DNA from: Bog-473 sp963704355
GTDB taxonomy: Bacteria > Actinomycetota > Acidimicrobiia > Acidimicrobiales > RAAP-2
Reading direction: 5' to 3'
NCBI GenBank assembly: GCA_963704355.1
Contig: OY969891.1
Location: 496,001 to 560,000 of the forward strand
Length of the DNA: 64,000 bases
The position numbers and the translations under genes are program-made. Within the stretch, counting starts at the first letter, position 1, and every line of letters starts with the position of its first letter. The notes under the pieces are model-generated. The model saw nothing but the letters and a program-made list of their open reading frames with translations. It was not told the origin of the DNA and did no database searches. Shown one piece after another: positions 1 through 8,060 of the stretch.

Positions 1-1
1 G

Positions 2-115
2 CCCCGGGTGGTGCGCCCGTCGAAACGGGCGCGCGACGGCGCGTCGGCCGCCGCGCTGTGGGACGCCTCGGAGGAGCTGACCGGGGTGCGTTACTCGGTG
101 GGGGTGTCCGCCTGA
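2..115 (+). CDS. C-terminal end of a short-chain dehydrogenase/reductase (partial)
   Basis: The window opens inside a plus-strand frame that reads without a stop from base 2 to the TGA at 113-115, giving the last 37 residues of a protein. The stretch LWDASEELTGVRY matches the C-terminal helix commonly seen in SDR-family oxidoreductases of the retinol dehydrogenase type, where a LW-x-x-SE-x-LTG motif closes the protein. The Rossmann fold and catalytic Tyr-Lys are outside the window, so substrate cannot be guessed. It converges on and overlaps by about 25 bases the end of the next minus-strand gene. The family call rests on this short tail only. Confidence 0.5.
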   Translation, partial: PRVVRPSKRARDGASAAALWDASEELTGVRYSVGVSA

Positions 116-852
116 ACGCAACGGGCGCACGGCCGCCCGCTCCCGGCGTCGTCTCCGCCGCCGTCTCGTGTCTCGTCGCGCGCCGCCCGGCGCAGGAACG
201 CGGCGTGCGCGGGCACGCGGTCGGGACGGAGCACGCGCCCGACGGCGACGATGACGACCGAGCGGGCTCCGGCGCGGCGCAATGCGGCGGCGGCGCTCTG
301 GGCGCGGGCGCCGCTGACGTAGGTGTCATCGAGCAGGAGGGCGCGCCGCGCCACCACCTCGGCCGGGGTCGCCGGATTCACGATGAAGGCGGCGCCGTCC
401 GGCCGCATGTGCCCGACCTTGGCCTGGCCCCGGCCGAGCAGTCCCGGGGACCAGCGGGCGCCGTGGAGGTGGCGGCGGACGTCCGCATCGAGTCCGGCCA
501 CGCCGATGAGCGGGGAGCCGGCCGGCCGGGCCGACGAGGGGACGGGCAGGACGACCTCGGGGGGACCGCCCCCGAGTGCCGTCACGCAGGGTGCGTGGTT
601 GCTCAGGAAGCCGTCGAGCAGCGCACGGACCAGCACCGTGAAGCGGCAGCGCGCCTCGTCCACCGGCGACTCCTTGTAGCCCATGAGCACCGCGTAGAGC
701 GGGCCGGGTAGCGGGCAGAGTCGCACCGGCAGGACCGGGGCGAGCGGGAGACCGAGCCGGCGGCTCACCACGCGGCAGGCGAAGCACACGGCCTGGCCGC
801 ACGACGCCGGCCCACAGCAGACGAGGCAGACGCCCGGCCCGGGGGCCGGCAC
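91..852 (-). CDS. ComF-like phosphoribosyltransferase-fold protein
   Basis: 253 residues. The N-terminus carries a cluster of cysteines (Cys9, 12, 13, 18, 23, 26) like the zinc-ribbon that precedes the phosphoribosyltransferase domain in ComF/GntX proteins. A PRPP-binding loop of the expected form, hydrophobic strand then DDTYVSGA, lies at about residues 172-182, followed by a helix rich in Ala and Arg. ComF proteins are linked to DNA uptake or single-strand DNA handling in some bacteria, but the reaction is not settled, and no other competence genes are visible here. The GTG at 852 is the most upstream usable start. The thioesterase gene lies 31 bases upstream on the same strand, so the two may be co-transcribed. 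The acidic Gly-Asp-rich tail beyond residue 220 is probably disordered. Confidence 0.7.
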   Translation of the reverse strand: MPAPGPGVCLVCCGPASCGQAVCFACRVVSRRLGLPLAPVLPVRLCPLPGPLYAVLMGYKESPVDEARCRFTVLVRALLDGFLSNHAPCVTALGGGPPEVVLPVPSSARPAGSPLIGVAGLDADVRRHLHGARWSPGLLGRGQAKVGHMRPDGAAFIVNPATPAEVVARRALLLDDTYVSGARAQSAAAALRRAGARSVVIVAVGRVLRPDRVPAHAAFLRRAARDETRDGGGDDAGSGRPCARCVQADTPTE

Positions 853-883
853 GCCGTAACGATCGTGGGGTGGGCGAGGGGTC

Positions 884-1345
884 CTACGTGGGGTCGGGTT
901 CTGGCGGCGGATCGGGTCGATGCAACAGAAAGGTCCCGGTCGCCCGGCTGACCAGCGCGCCGTCCGCGTCGCGCACCGTGGCCTCGCCGTAGGCCACCTG
1001 CTTGGCCATGCGCGCCACCTCGCCCCGCAGGAAGTAGGTCTCGCCCTTGAGCGCCGGGCGCATGCACTCCGTCTTCATCTCGAGCGTGCCCCGGGTCCGG
1101 GCCTTGCCCGGCAGGGCGGCGTTGATGGCGAAGTTCATGGCCGCATCGAGCAGGAGGGAGTGGACGCCGGCCTGCGTCACCCCGTGCGGGTTGGAGGCCA
1201 GGTCGGTCGGGGTGAACGTCCCGCCCGCCCAGCCCAGGTCCTCGCCGTCCACGCCGTAGCCGGTGAAGGCGCCGCCGACGGCGTCGATGATCGGCATCCC
1301 GCCGTCGCCCAGCCAACGGTCCATGTCCTTCACGGTGCGGTTCAT
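884..1345 (-). CDS. PaaI-type hotdog-fold acyl-CoA thioesterase
   Basis: 153 residues, the usual size for a single hotdog domain. The block NPHGVTQAG followed by VHSLLLDAAM at residues 52-70 is the PaaI-family core: an Asn/His-Gly turn, then the long central helix carrying the catalytic acidic residue (Asp67 here). The family hydrolyses acyl- or aryl-CoA thioesters. It starts about 115 bases from the divergently transcribed thiolase gene, which fits a role in CoA-ester metabolism, but the substrate is not visible. A Pro-Glu-Asp-Pro tail ends the protein. The ATG at 1345 is used; no better start is seen. Confidence 0.8.
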   Translation of the reverse strand: MNRTVKDMDRWLGDGGMPIIDAVGGAFTGYGVDGEDLGWAGGTFTPTDLASNPHGVTQAGVHSLLLDAAMNFAINAALPGKARTRGTLEMKTECMRPALKGETYFLRGEVARMAKQVAYGEATVRDADGALVSRATGTFLLHRPDPPPEPDPT

Positions 1346-1395
1346 CGGGGGCAGACCCTACCGGGCGCCCAAGTGGCCCTCCGGGGCGCTCCGGG

Positions 1396-1401
1396 TAGAA
1401 T
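1396..1401 (+). promoter_or_regulatory. Candidate -10 element of the thiolase gene
   Basis: TAGAAT fits the actinobacterial TAnnnT -10 form and lies 59 bases upstream of the thiolase ATG. No convincing -35 is seen, which is common in high-GC actinobacteria. Prediction by eye only. Confidence 0.35.
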
Positions 1402-1459
1402 GTGCGGCGATCTGGACCGGCAGGGCGTCAGGTGCCCACCGGATTTGGGAGGAGACACC

Positions 1460-2638
1460 ATGACCACCGCAGTCGTCGTCGACGCCGTCCGGACGGGAGG
1501 CGGCAAGCGCAACGGGAAGCTCCGGGGCTGGCATGCCGTGGACCTGGCCTCCGAGTCGTTGAAGGCGCTCGCCGAGCGCAACGACCTGGACCCGGCCCTG
1601 GTGGACGACGTCATCATGGGCTGCGTCATGCAGGTCTCCGAGCAGTCGCTCAACGTCGGTCGCAACGCGGTGCTGGCCGCCGGCTGGCCCGAGTCGGTGC
1701 CGGCCACGTCGATCGACCGCCAGTGCGGGTCGTCGCAGCAGGCCGTGCACTTCGCGGCCCAGGGTGTCATGGCGGGCGCCTACGACGTGGCGATTGCCGC
1801 CGGCGTCGAGAGCATGACCCACACGCCGATGGGCGCCTCGGTCGTGCGCGACTTCGGGTTCCCGTTCGGCCCGCGCATGATGGCGCGTTACGCCGAGAAG
1901 GGCGGCCTGAAGGGGCAGGGCATCGGGGCCGAGATGATCGCCGACCAGTGGGGCATCTCGCGCGACGACCTCGACGCCTTCTCGCTGCAGAGCCACCAGA
2001 GGGCGGCGCGGGCCACCGAGGAAGGCCGCTTCGAGAACGAGATCATCCCCGTCGTCGTCAAGGACGAGGAGGGCAACGAAACCGACGAGCTGCTGACGAA
2101 GGACGAGGGCATCCGCCCTGACACGACCCTGGAGAAGCTCGCCGGCCTCAAGCCCGCCTTCAAGGAGGACGGCAAGGTCACGGCGGGCAACTCGTCGCAG
2201 ATCACGGATGGCTCTTCGGCCGTGCTCATCATGAGCGAGGAGAAGGCCAACGCGCTCGGCCTGCGCCCGCGGGCCCGCTTCCACGCCTTCGCCCTGGCGG
2301 GCGTCGACCCGGTGACGATGTTGACCGGCCCCATCCCGGCGACCACGTCCGTGCTCGAGCGGGCCAAGCTCACGATGGACGACATCGACGCGGTCGAGAT
2401 CAACGAGGCCTTCGCCTCCGTGGTGCTGGCGTGGGAGAAGGAGCACCACCCGAACATGGAGACGGTGAACCCCAACGGTGGTGCCATCGCCCTCGGGCAC
2501 CCGCTCGGTGCCTCGGGCGGCAAGCTCCTCGGCACGCTGCTCAACGAGCTGGAGCGCACCGGCGGCCGCTACGGGCTGCTCACGATGTGCGAGGGCGGCG
2601 GGCTGGCGAACGCCACGATCATCGAGCGCCTGGGCTAG
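1460..2638 (+). CDS. Thiolase (acetyl-CoA C-acyltransferase)
   Basis: 392 residues, the normal size for biosynthetic or degradative thiolase II. All three catalytic positions are present: the nucleophile Cys89 in DRQCGSS, His347 in GHPLGASG and Cys377 in TMCEGGG, numbers almost identical to the Zoogloea enzyme. It catalyses condensation or CoA-dependent cleavage of 3-ketoacyl-CoA in the cytoplasm. The frame stays open far upstream, but the ATG at 1460 is chosen because a GGGAGGAG ribosome site lies 5-9 bases ahead and the thiolase homology begins exactly there. A strong hairpin follows the stop. Whether it serves acetoacetyl-CoA formation, beta-oxidation or steroid breakdown cannot be told from this sequence. 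Confidence 0.92.
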   Translation: MTTAVVVDAVRTGGGKRNGKLRGWHAVDLASESLKALAERNDLDPALVDDVIMGCVMQVSEQSLNVGRNAVLAAGWPESVPATSIDRQCGSSQQAVHFAAQGVMAGAYDVAIAAGVESMTHTPMGASVVRDFGFPFGPRMMARYAEKGGLKGQGIGAEMIADQWGISRDDLDAFSLQSHQRAARATEEGRFENEIIPVVVKDEEGNETDELLTKDEGIRPDTTLEKLAGLKPAFKEDGKVTAGNSSQITDGSSAVLIMSEEKANALGLRPRARFHAFALAGVDPVTMLTGPIPATTSVLERAKLTMDDIDAVEINEAFASVVLAWEKEHHPNMETVNPNGGAIALGHPLGASGGKLLGTLLNELERTGGRYGLLTMCEGGGLANATIIERLG

Positions 2639-2664
2639 GTCCGGGTTCGGGTTCGGGTCGGGTC

Positions 2665-2697
2665 GGGTCGCCCTGAGGCCTTGAGGCCCGGCGACCC
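2665..2697 (+). terminator. Hairpin after the thiolase gene
   Basis: GGGTCGCC at 2665-2672 pairs perfectly with GGCGACCC at 2690-2697, 27 bases after the thiolase stop. There is no T-run behind it, so it would act as an intrinsic terminator of the tailless type or as an mRNA 3' end. Confidence 0.45.
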
Positions 2698-2712
2698 TCA
2701 GAGACCCGGTGG

Positions 2713-2739
2713 TGTCTCCAGAAACCGTAAACCGGTTGG
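2713..2739. repeat. 27-bp dispersed element, copy 1
   Basis: This intergenic stretch, TGTCTCC at its start and CGGTTGG at its end with GAAACCGTAAAC in the middle, is identical at 24 of 27 positions to 13717-13743. It lies between the convergent thiolase and crgA genes, so it is unlikely to be a promoter element. See the finding on possible insertion-sequence ends. Confidence 0.6.
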
Positions 2740-2797
2740 CTTAGACCTTCGGCGCTCTCTCACGTGGCGCGACGACGCGGTCGCGGCCCCGCCGAGG

Positions 2798-3118
2798 TCA
2801 GTGGTAGCGGGTGGCCGCCAGGAAGCCGGCGAAAATCATGACCAGGCCGATCACCAGCCCCCAGGGCGAGCCGTGCGCCAAGCCGGGGAGCCTTGCCAGG
2901 TAGTTGACGGTGATGATCGCCACCCCGCCGATGAGCAACACGAGGATGAGCACACCGAACCAGGGCGGGCTGTGCCGCACACTCTTGGGGATGGGCGCGG
3001 TGTACCGGCCGCTCTCCTCGGGCGTCTTGTAGCGCCCGACCTTCGAGGTCGTCCGTCCTTGGGAGGACTTGCCCTTGCGGGACGCGCCGCCTGGCCCTTT
3101 GGTGCTGGTTGCTGCCAC
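2798..3118 (-). CDS. crgA: Cell division protein CrgA
   Basis: 106 residues with the typical CrgA layout: a basic, Gly-Ser-Lys-rich cytoplasmic N-terminus (1-50), two transmembrane helices at about 53-74 and 86-102, and almost no C-terminal tail. A PPW precedes the first helix, as in the family. CrgA is an actinobacterial septum protein that in mycobacteria binds FtsZ, FtsQ, FtsI and CwsA. Its place beside the trpG/pabA gene and the pknB cluster matches the mycobacterial arrangement. The start is a GTG at 3118. It is transcribed divergently from the glutamine amidotransferase gene with only about 80 bases between. Confidence 0.88.
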   Translation of the reverse strand: MAATSTKGPGGASRKGKSSQGRTTSKVGRYKTPEESGRYTAPIPKSVRHSPPWFGVLILVLLIGGVAIITVNYLARLPGLAHGSPWGLVIGLVMIFAGFLAATRYH

Positions 3119-3183
3119 GGCGTCAGAGGTTAGCCAGCAGAGCGGGGTCCTTCCCGGCGGGCCGGCCCACCGCAGGGCTTGGG

Positions 3184-3189
3184 TACGAT
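3184..3189 (+). promoter_or_regulatory. Candidate -10 element before the amidotransferase gene
   Basis: TACGAT fits TAnnnT and sits 10-15 bases before the ATG at 3199. A promoter this close would give a nearly leaderless mRNA, a common arrangement in actinobacteria. No ribosome binding site is seen between the two, which agrees with that. Confidence 0.4.
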
Positions 3190-3198
3190 GGTCCGCCC

Positions 3199-3801
3199 AT
3201 GGGACCCCGGGTGCTCGTCGTCGACAACTACGACTCCTTCGTCTACAACCTGGTCCAAGAACTCGGTGAGATCGGAGCGGACCCGGTCGTGTACCGCAAC
3301 GATGCCATCGACGTCGATGGCATCCGCGCCGAGCGGCCCGACGCTGTGCTCATTTCGCCCGGACCGGGGCGGCCCGAGGACGGGGGCGTGAGCCTCGAGG
3401 CCATCCGCCGACTGGCCGGGGCGATCCCGCTGCTCGGCGTGTGTCTCGGGCACCAGTGCGTCGGCCAGGCCTACGGGGGGGAGATCGTGGCCGCCCCACA
3501 CCTCATGCACGGCAAGACATCGGAGATCCACCACAACGGGGAAGGCCTCTTCGCGGGACTCCCTAACCCCTTCGTAGCGACCCGCTACCACTCCCTCGTC
3601 GTGCGACCGGACTCGGTGCCGGCGGAACTCGAGGTCACGGCGACCTCGAGCGACGGCGTCGTCATGGGACTGCGCCACCGGTCGCTGCCGGTGGAGGGCG
3701 TGCAGTTCCATCCCGAGTCGGTGCTCACCGCGTCGGGACCGGCGCTGCTGGCCAACTTTCTCGGACAGTTGTCCTCCGGGAAGGCCGTCGCCGGAGCCTG
3801 A
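3199..3801 (+). CDS. pabA: Anthranilate/aminodeoxychorismate synthase component II (glutamine amidotransferase)
   Basis: 200 residues, a complete class I glutamine amidotransferase. The catalytic triad is visible: Cys82 in GVCLGHQ, His171 and Glu173 in FHPES. The N-terminus VLVVDNYDSFVYNL is diagnostic of the TrpG/PabA group, which supplies ammonia from glutamine to chorismate-using component I. No component I gene is in the window, so tryptophan versus folate use cannot be decided; the stand-alone position next to pknB is the same as the gene called trpG/pabA in mycobacteria. The ATG at 3199 is chosen because homology begins there, although the frame is open upstream to 3109. It ends 25 bases from the convergent pknB gene. 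Confidence 0.88.
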   Translation: MGPRVLVVDNYDSFVYNLVQELGEIGADPVVYRNDAIDVDGIRAERPDAVLISPGPGRPEDGGVSLEAIRRLAGAIPLLGVCLGHQCVGQAYGGEIVAAPHLMHGKTSEIHHNGEGLFAGLPNPFVATRYHSLVVRPDSVPAELEVTATSSDGVVMGLRHRSLPVEGVQFHPESVLTASGPALLANFLGQLSSGKAVAGA

Positions 3802-3826
3802 ACTCTGAGCGAGGAAGATTGCTCGG

Positions 3827-5836
3827 CTAGGGACGACGGTGGTGGAAACCCGGGCCGCTGTTGCCGCCGACGCCGGCGGTGGTCGACGTGGTCGTCGAGC
3901 TCGAGCTCGGCGACGTGGTCGTGGTCGTCGTGGTGGCGGACTGGCACACCGAGATGTTGACCGTCGTGCCGTTGTTCACCTGCGCGCCGGCGGCCGGGTT
4001 CTGGCTGTCCACGTTGCCGGGTTGGGCGTTGCCGGGGCAGGTGGTGTCGAACATCGCGTTCGGGACGAGGCCGGCGGTCATGAGCGCGCTCTGCGCCGAC
4101 GACTGGGTCTGACCCACCACGCCGGGCACCGACACGCAGCTCCCGCTCGAGATCACGATGTTCACCGCCGCGTTGGGCTGGACGCTCTGCCCGCCTGACG
4201 GGCTCTGCTGGGCCACCAGCCCGGTGGAGAACTGGCTGGAGCACGCGCTCGTCTGGCTTCCGACGTTCAGGCCGGCCCGCGTGAGGATGGCCCCTGCGTT
4301 GGTCGGCGACTGCCCGAGGACGCTCGGCACCGACACCGACGTCTGGGTGCCCACCACGGTCAGTTGCACCGGGATGTTGGCCTTGATGTTCGAGCCACCG
4401 GAGGGGTTCTGACTGACCACGACGCCGCTCGGCTGACTGCTCTCGGTGTATTTCACGGTGTAGGTCAGATTGGCCGCGGTCAGCTTCTGGATGGCTGGCG
4501 CAAGTTGCTCGCCGGTCACCGTGGGCACCTGGACCGTCGGGATGTTGGGCCCTGAGCTCACCACGAGGTTGACCTCGGAGTTCTTCCCGACCGAGGTCCC
4601 CGCCTTGGGATTGATCGACAGCACGAGACCGCTTGCCGTGGTGCTCTGCTGGTGGGTCACCGTCCCCACGGCCAGGCCCTCGTTCATCAGGGTCTGCGTC
4701 GCCACGCTCTGCGTCTCTCCGACCACATTGGGCACGTCCACGTTGCCGCCCAACGAGCGGAAGAGGAAGAACGCGATCACGCCGAGCGCCACGAGCAGCA
4801 CGATCAACACGAGTACGAGGCGGCGGGTGCGCTTCTTGCGTTCCTCGTCGTCGCGGTCGGCGGTCGACGGGCGGGTGCCGGCCGGCACGGCCATCGTGCG
4901 GCCGGTGGCGGGGCTCATCATTGTGGTGGCAGTAGCCGGTCCTGCCCCCGCCCCCACTGCTGCCATTACCGACGTCAGGCCGACGTCGCTGGCCTCGACC
5001 GGCCGCCCGTCGGCGAAGCGAAGCAGGTCGGCGCGCAACTCCTCGGCCGATCCGTACCGGTCCGCCGGGTTCTTGGCCATCGCTTTCATGATCACGGCCT
5101 CGAGCGCGACCGGCACCGCGGGGTTGACTTGACGGGGCAGGTCGGGTTCGTCGCGCACGTGCTTGGACGCCACGGCCACCGGTGAGTCACCGGTGAAGGG
5201 CGGACGTCCCACCGCCATCTCGTAGAGGACCACTCCGAGGGAGTAGATGTCGCTGCGGGCGTCGACCCCCTTGCCTTCGGCCTGTTCGGGCGAGAAGTAG
5301 GCCGCCGTGCCCATCACCGCGCCTGTCTGCGTGAGACTCTCCTCGGTATTGATGGCGCGGGCGATGCCGAAGTCCGTGACCTTGACCTCGCCCTCGGGGG
5401 TGATGAGCACGTTGCCGGGCTTCACGTCGCGGTGGACCACGCCGTGCCGATGGGCGAACGCGAGCGCGGCCGCGACCCCGGCCCCGATCATGGCGACCTG
5501 GCGCGGGTCGAGTCGTTGCGGGTCGCGCAGCACCGCCGAGAGCGCGCGCCCGTCGATGTACTCCATCACGATGAAGTAGGCACCGTCGTCCTCGCCCCAG
5601 TCGAAGACAGGGACGATGTTGGGGTGTGACAGGTTGGCCGCCGCCTGCGCTTCCCGCCGGAAGCGCTCGACGAAGGTCTTGTCGACCGAGAGCTCGGGGA
5701 ACAGGACCTTCAGCGCGACCGGTCGGTCCAATTGACGGTCAACGGCGCGGTAGACCTGCGCCATCCCGCCCCGGGCGACCAGATGGGTCAGCTCGTAACG
5801 GCCGGAGTAGATCCGAGGCGTGTCGACCGGTTGCAT
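3827..5836 (-). CDS. pknB: PASTA-domain serine/threonine protein kinase PknB
   Basis: 669 residues. The kinase domain covers about 13-275 and is complete: glycine loop ARGGMAQVY, Lys43, Glu62, catalytic HRDVKPGN with Asp137, DFG at 155-157, and an activation loop with Thr169, Thr171 and Thr177. A juxtamembrane linker leads to one transmembrane helix (about 340-359) and four extracellular PASTA repeats from about 366 to 630, which in this family sense muropeptides or lipid II. The tail is an unusual Thr/Ser-rich low-complexity stretch. Known targets in mycobacteria include CwlM, MurJ-associated proteins, FhaA and GarA. The gene is 131 bases downstream of pstP on the same strand; rodA, pbpA and pknA, which usually sit between them, are missing. 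Confidence 0.95.
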   Translation of the reverse strand: MQPVDTPRIYSGRYELTHLVARGGMAQVYRAVDRQLDRPVALKVLFPELSVDKTFVERFRREAQAAANLSHPNIVPVFDWGEDDGAYFIVMEYIDGRALSAVLRDPQRLDPRQVAMIGAGVAAALAFAHRHGVVHRDVKPGNVLITPEGEVKVTDFGIARAINTEESLTQTGAVMGTAAYFSPEQAEGKGVDARSDIYSLGVVLYEMAVGRPPFTGDSPVAVASKHVRDEPDLPRQVNPAVPVALEAVIMKAMAKNPADRYGSAEELRADLLRFADGRPVEASDVGLTSVMAAVGAGAGPATATTMMSPATGRTMAVPAGTRPSTADRDDEERKKRTRRLVLVLIVLLVALGVIAFFLFRSLGGNVDVPNVVGETQSVATQTLMNEGLAVGTVTHQQSTTASGLVLSINPKAGTSVGKNSEVNLVVSSGPNIPTVQVPTVTGEQLAPAIQKLTAANLTYTVKYTESSQPSGVVVSQNPSGGSNIKANIPVQLTVVGTQTSVSVPSVLGQSPTNAGAILTRAGLNVGSQTSACSSQFSTGLVAQQSPSGGQSVQPNAAVNIVISSGSCVSVPGVVGQTQSSAQSALMTAGLVPNAMFDTTCPGNAQPGNVDSQNPAAGAQVNNGTTVNISVCQSATTTTTTTSPSSSSTTTSTTAGVGGNSGPGFHHRRP

Positions 5837-5967
5837 GGCGTCCTGAGCCTACGCTGGAGGCCCCGAGGGGCGGGGTCTGTCCGAGCAGGAAAGGGCAGCG
5901 TACCGGGCGGGTCCTCCGGGGTTCGTGCGCCCCTTGCCGGCGTGGCGGGCCGAAGGGAGGATCGGCA

Positions 5968-7530
5968 TCACAGGCCGCCTCCCGGTGTGGCGGTGGTCGT
6001 CGTGGTCGTGCTGCCGTTCGCCCCGTTGGCGCCCGGTGCGGTCGTGCTGGTCGTCGTCGTCGTGGTGGTGGTGGTCGTCGTCACCGAGGCGACGAGGCTG
6101 TTCACATAGTTCTTGGCGTCCTTGAGCGAGGACTTCTGGACACCCGCAGTGACCGGTCCGACGGCAGCGGGCGGAATCTGGCCGGTGGTCTTGCCGGTGT
6201 GGTCCACGATCTTCGGGTGGAACCACAACACGCCGCCGAGCTGGCCCTGCTTGACCACGATCTGGTCGCCCTGGGTCGTGACGATCCAGTTGTCGTAGGC
6301 GTACCAGCGAAGCACGAAGTACGCAGCGACGGGCACCGCGGCCACGAGAAGGACGAATCCGAGGACCCGGAACGTGATCCGATGTGGAATACCGAGCCGG
6401 CGCCGGCGGGCCCGCCGACTCTCCTTCTCGGGCTTTTCCGCGACCGGGACCCTTTCCGGGGGCACCCGTGTGGTCGCGCGCGCCACGGGGACCGCGGCGG
6501 CCGCGCCCAAGAAGAACTCGTCGCTCCGCGGCCCCTCCTCGGCCAACGTCGTCGTCTCGTCGCCGAAACCCAGCCGCGCCCCCGGGGCTAGGGTGTCCGA
6601 CAACGAACGCGCGCCCATCTGCGCGCTCTGGGTGGCGGGAAGTGCCTGCGTCAGGTTGGTGCCGTCCGAGGGGTCCGAAGCAACAGCGTCCGCGGTCTCG
6701 GTACCCGTGGAGGCTCCGTTCGCTGCGCCGGCAGCCGCCGACGCGACGGCAGGGGCGGCGGCCGCGCCCATGGCCGAGACCTTGGATGCGGTGCCGGATC
6801 CGTCCTCCCCGATCTGCACGTCGACGATGACGACGGTGATGTTGTCCGCGCCGCCGTGCTCGTTCGCCACGTCGACCAGTCGATGCGCCGCTTCCTCGGG
6901 GTCGGCGACCGCGCCGAGCACGTCGGCCATTTCGTCCATCTCGACCTCGTTGGACAGGCCGTCGGAGCACAGCAGGACACGATCCCCACTACGCAGGTGG
7001 AGCTCCCACATGTCGGCCTGCACCTCGGAGGAGACCCCGAGGGCTCGGGTGAGGATGTGCCGCTGCGGGTGGACGGCCGCCTCGGCCTCGGTCATCTCGC
7101 CATGGCGCATCCGCTCCTCGGCCAGGCTGTGGTCGTCGGTGATCTGGACGAGCTCTCCCTCGGAGAAGACGTAGGCCCGGGAGTCCCCGACGTTGGCCAG
7201 GGCCAGCACGTCGCGACCGTCGTCGTCACCGACCAGCGCCACCGCAGTGAGCGTGGTCCCCATGCCCCGGAGGTCGGTGTTGGCCTGGCTCTCGTACCAG
7301 ACCGCGGCGTTCGCCTCGGAGAACGCGTGTCGCAGTCCGCTGACGGTCGGCGTCTTCTCGAAGGCGTGTTCGAGCGTCTCGATGGCGACCCGGGCCGCCA
7401 CCTCGCCGCCGACGTGGCCACCCATGCCATCCGCAACCGCGTAGAGGTTGGGGCGTTCCAGCGGGAGGTCCTGGTTGATCGGCCGCACCCGCCCGACGTC
7501 GGATGCCGAGCCCGAGCGCAGGACGGTCAC
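5968..7530 (-). CDS. pstP: PstP-type PP2C serine/threonine phosphatase
   Basis: 520 residues. The PP2C domain covers about 1-240 and keeps the metal-binding aspartates: Asp21, Asp34 in DGMGGH, Asp190 in SDGLSN and Asp229 in GADNIT. An Ala/Thr-rich linker of about 130 residues follows, then a basic stop-transfer stretch and one transmembrane helix at about 386-407, and an extracellular segment ending in a run of threonines and Gly-Ala-Asn repeats. PstP reverses phosphorylation by PknB and so tunes cell-wall growth and division. Its GTG start overlaps the fhaB stop by four bases (GTGA), a sign of translational coupling. No rodA or pbpA gene follows. Confidence 0.93.
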   Translation of the reverse strand: MTVLRSGSASDVGRVRPINQDLPLERPNLYAVADGMGGHVGGEVAARVAIETLEHAFEKTPTVSGLRHAFSEANAAVWYESQANTDLRGMGTTLTAVALVGDDDGRDVLALANVGDSRAYVFSEGELVQITDDHSLAEERMRHGEMTEAEAAVHPQRHILTRALGVSSEVQADMWELHLRSGDRVLLCSDGLSNEVEMDEMADVLGAVADPEEAAHRLVDVANEHGGADNITVVIVDVQIGEDGSGTASKVSAMGAAAAPAVASAAAGAANGASTGTETADAVASDPSDGTNLTQALPATQSAQMGARSLSDTLAPGARLGFGDETTTLAEEGPRSDEFFLGAAAAVPVARATTRVPPERVPVAEKPEKESRRARRRRLGIPHRITFRVLGFVLLVAAVPVAAYFVLRWYAYDNWIVTTQGDQIVVKQGQLGGVLWFHPKIVDHTGKTTGQIPPAAVGPVTAGVQKSSLKDAKNYVNSLVASVTTTTTTTTTTTSTTAPGANGANGSTTTTTTATPGGGL

Positions 7531-8060
7531 TTCGACACCTCGAACACGGTCGAGCCGATCTGCAGCAGATCACCCTTGCCGAGCCGCATCGCCTGAGTGA
7601 TCTGCTCGGAGTTGACAAAGGTGCCGTTGGTCGAGCCGAGGTCCTCGATCCAGAGCTGGTCGTTGCGCCGGAAGAGGCGCGCGTGGAGCGTGGAGGTGTA
7701 GATGTCTTGCGGCATGGCGACGCCGCAGCCCGGCGAGCGACCGATGGTGAGCTCGTCGTCGAGGTCGTAGCTGCGCCCCGCGTGATCCGGCGGCTGCACG
7801 ACGGTGAGATACAGCTGCTTGCGCCGGCTCGGCTTCGGCTGCTCGGCCGGACGCGACGCTGCCCGCTCCTCGCGCCGCTCCTGTCGCTTCTGCCAGCGCG
7901 CCTTGCGGATGGTGGCCGGGCTCATCTCGACCCACACGGCACGGATGACCCGCAGGAAGAAGAGGAAGATGAGAGCGATGACACCCCATTGCAGGACGCG
8001 GAGCACCGCGTTCAGATTCTGCGTGGCGACCAGGACGGCCACCGCACCCGGTGTGGTCAC
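7527..8060 (-). CDS. fhaB: FHA-domain protein FhaB (FipA type)
   Basis: 177 residues. A single N-terminal transmembrane helix at about 19-38 is followed by a basic linker and a C-terminal FHA domain (about 85-177) with the phosphothreonine-binding set GRSPGC at 107-112, the Ser/Thr-x-x-His pair near 123-126 and GSTNGT at 142-147. FHA domains bind phosphothreonine, here most likely on PknB substrates. The mycobacterial homologue FipA links FtsZ and FtsQ. The frame is open further upstream, but the GTG at 8060 is chosen because it overlaps the fhaA TGA in a GTGA junction, and the same junction type links fhaB to pstP. Confidence 0.9.
   Translation of the reverse strand: MTTPGAVAVLVATQNLNAVLRVLQWGVIALIFLFFLRVIRAVWVEMSPATIRKARWQKRQERREERAASRPAEQPKPSRRKQLYLTVVQPPDHAGRSYDLDDELTIGRSPGCGVAMPQDIYTSTLHARLFRRNDQLWIEDLGSTNGTFVNSEQITQAMRLGKGDLLQIGSTVFEVSK

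Noticed and set aside
6045..6085. GGTGGT/GTCGTC run as a possible phase-variable repeat
   Set aside because: It encodes the poly-Thr tail of PstP and the codons vary (ACG, ACC), so it is not a uniform slippage tract.
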